From Pseudomonas sp. P7548 (lineage in GTDB: Bacteria > Pseudomonadota > Gammaproteobacteria > Pseudomonadales > Pseudomonadaceae): 64,000 nt of DNA. Each line of letters begins with the position of its first letter. Positions within the stretch are counted from its first letter, which is position 1. The position numbers were made by a program, and so were the translations under genes. The notes beneath the pieces are model-generated. The model did not search any database. It was not told the origin of the DNA and was given only the letters and a program-made list of their open reading frames with translations. Location: the NCBI RefSeq assembly GCF_013386585.1, contig NZ_JACARO010000004.1:1-64000 (forward strand), given 5' to 3'. Shown piece after piece: positions 59,974 to 64,000 of the stretch.

Positions 59974-60963
59974 ATGCGCGTTATTCTTTTCAGCAGCCAA
60001 GCCTACGACCGTGACAGTTTTCTCGGTGAGCCGCTGCCTGCGGGCGTTGAGCTGCAATTCCAGCCCGCCCGGCTCAACCTCGACACCGTGGCCCTGGCCG
60101 AGCAGCACGAAGTGGTCTGCGCCTTCATCAACGACGACCTCAGTGCACCGGTGCTGGAGCAGTTGGCCAAGGGCGGCACGCGCCTGATTGCCTTGCGCTC
60201 GGCCGGTTACAACCATGTCGACCTGGCCGTCGCCAAGCGCCTGGGCCTGACCGTGGTGCGTGTCCCCGCCTACTCGCCCCATGCAGTCGCCGAGCACGCC
60301 GTCGCGCTGATCCTGGCCCTCAACCGGCGCCTGCACCGCGCCTACAACCGCACCCGCGACGGCGACTTCAGCCTGCACGGCCTGACCGGGTTCGACCTGG
60401 TCGGCAAGACCGTCGGCGTGATCGGCACCGGGCAGATCGGCGCCACGTTTGCCAAGATCATGGCTGGTTTCGGCTGCCAGTTGCTGGCCTATGATCCCTT
60501 CCCCAACCCACAGGTCCAGGCCCTGGGCGCCCGCTATGTGAGCCTGCCCGAACTGCTGGCCGAGGCGCAGATCATCAGCCTGCATTGCCCGCTGACCGCC
60601 GAAAGCAAACACCTGATCAACGCCAGCTCCCTGGCGCATATGCAGCCGGGGGCGATGCTGATCAACACCGGCCGCGGTGGCCTGGTGGACACTCCGGCGC
60701 TGATCGAAGCGCTCAAGGACGGCCAGCTCGGTTACCTGGGGCTGGACGTGTACGAGGAAGAAGCACAGCTGTTCTTCGAGGACCGCTCCGACCTGCCCCT
60801 GCAAGATGACGTACTGGCGCGCCTGCTGACCTTCCCCAACGTGATCATCACCGCTCACCAGGCGTTCCTCACCCGCGAGGCCCTGGCCGCCATCGCTGGC
60901 ACCACACTGGCCAACATCAGCGCGTGGGCCAACGGCCAGCCGCAGAACGTCGTGCAAGGATGA
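59974..60963 (+). CDS. ldhA: D-lactate/2-hydroxyacid dehydrogenase
   Basis: 329 residues from ATG 59974, preceded by AGGGAG; the frame from 59956 has no such site. NAD-binding motif GVIGTGQIGATF, catalytic Arg in NTGRGGLVD, then LDVYEEE and His in ITAHQAF. It interconverts pyruvate and D-lactate in the cytoplasm. In Pseudomonas it often lies next to gacS. Confidence 0.9.
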   Translation: MRVILFSSQAYDRDSFLGEPLPAGVELQFQPARLNLDTVALAEQHEVVCAFINDDLSAPVLEQLAKGGTRLIALRSAGYNHVDLAVAKRLGLTVVRVPAYSPHAVAEHAVALILALNRRLHRAYNRTRDGDFSLHGLTGFDLVGKTVGVIGTGQIGATFAKIMAGFGCQLLAYDPFPNPQVQALGARYVSLPELLAEAQIISLHCPLTAESKHLINASSLAHMQPGAMLINTGRGGLVDTPALIEALKDGQLGYLGLDVYEEEAQLFFEDRSDLPLQDDVLARLLTFPNVIITAHQAFLTREALAAIAGTTLANISAWANGQPQNVVQG

Positions 60964-61034
60964 TCAGCGGTCACATACCAGGCTCATGATGGGCGGGCAC
61001 CCGTGATAGGATGCCGCGCCTATTTGGAGGATCC

Positions 61035-61471
61035 ATGGCCGAACACGATTTCCGCTTCAGCTTGCTGAGCCCGCAACACACCCTGATCGAATGCCGCGCC
61101 CTGGTGCCGGGCCGTTACCAGGTCACCGGCAACGGTGGCGCGATCAAGAATGGCGACGTTCTGATCGTCACCCTGCGCGGCAGTAAAACCCTGTCGATGC
61201 GCCTTACCGTCGAAGGTGACGCGCGCTACTCCATCCGCCCTGCGGGCCAATGGGTCGCCATGGCCCAGGGGCCGAAATTCGGCGAACTGGAGATTCACAC
61301 CTGGAAGGTCAACTGCGACAGCTGCGACAGCGTGCTGGAGTTTGAATTTGCGGTCGAAACCAAGCTGACCAAAGAGCCCCTGCAACCGGCGGCCAATGCG
61401 CGCATCAAGGAATTGGGCTGGGCCAGCGAAGGCGACCAGCACCGCTGCCCGAAATGCCAGCAGGCCGCACA

Positions 61472-61475
<4 letters not shown>
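61035..61475 (+). CDS. hypothetical protein with zinc-like cysteines
   Basis: 146 residues from ATG 61035, with GGAGGATCC upstream. Cys pairs CDSC and, at the end, CPKC suggest a zinc site. The first half is beta-rich. Conserved beside ldhA in pseudomonads as far as I recall; function not known. Overlaps the next gene by four bases. Confidence 0.7.
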
Positions 61476-63957
<2,482 letters not shown>

Positions 63958-63968
63958 AGACCGCTATC

Positions 63969-63989
63969 GCCGGCAAGCCGGCTCCTACA
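63969..63989. repeat. single REP-like half
   Basis: GCCGGCAAGCCGGCTCCTAC is another pseudomonad REP variant; only one arm fits before the window ends, so it cannot be seen whether it is paired. Confidence 0.55.
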
Positions 63990-64000
63990 TTTGGAATGCA

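Noticed and set aside
59950..60957. 335-residue frame opposite ldhA
   Set aside because: Antisense shadow; the sense frame has complete dehydrogenase motifs.

Overview
The window reads as a Pseudomonas chromosome, most likely of the P. fluorescens group. The right-hand third (46.4-64.0 kb) carries a recognisable pseudomonad core block: a YccA-like gene, murB, kdsB, lpxK, exbBD, comEC, a two-component system, gacS and ldhA. It also has the GTGGGAGCGGGC-type REP pairs common in this group. This is inference from gene content; no species assignment can be proved from the sequence alone.

Layout. 0.1-7.6 kb: an accessory stretch with a RES-domain protein, an A+T-rich RloC-like ATPase with a HEPN-like C-terminus, a small hypothetical gene, a KaiC-like ATPase with a receiver protein, a secreted PL7 alginate lyase and another small gene. 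7.77-29.1 kb: the late operon of a contractile-tailed prophage, read leftwards on the minus strand. It pairs a lambda-type head module (terminase, portal, ClpP-type protease, decoration protein, capsid E) with a P2-type tail and baseplate (V, W, J, I, fibre, sheath, tube, tape measure, U, X, D), then endolysin and nested spanins. 29.1-29.4 kb: TGTCAAC repeats that may be the cos/terminase site. 29.5-34.7 kb: holin, a membrane moron, a Q-like antiterminator, an unexpected tyrosine recombinase, a DUF1364 protein, and P-like and O-like replication genes with origin iterons inside the O-like gene. 34.9-35.8 kb: divergent cro/cI switch. 35.8-38.2 kb: a small membrane protein and an A+T-rich GHKL-ATPase/nuclease gene in the position that rexAB takes in lambda. 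38.2-46.2 kb: right early region with a DUF1654 gene behind an SOS-like box, an early promoter overlapped by two operators, a boxA-containing leader, a LuxR-type HTH protein, several small genes, HNH nuclease, DUF4224 protein and an integrase next to tRNA-Ser(UGA).

How it fits together. The same palindrome, ATAAGC-NN-GCTTAT, sits in the cI/cro intergenic region and twice over a strong-looking promoter at 39.2 kb, so one repressor probably silences both arms. The 39.2 kb transcript has a long leader with a boxA like those of rRNA operons and lambda nut sites, and the late operon is punctuated by terminator-like hairpins. Both suggest antitermination control.

The best candidates for an undescribed system are the GHKL + PD-(D/E)XK-like gene at 36.1-38.2 kb (perhaps with the 79-residue membrane protein before it) and the RloC/HEPN-like ATPase at 1.6-3.7 kb. 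I found no second copy of the tRNA-Ser 3' end by eye in the left part of the window. The left attachment site may therefore lie before position 1, which would place the 0-7.6 kb accessory genes inside the integrated element.
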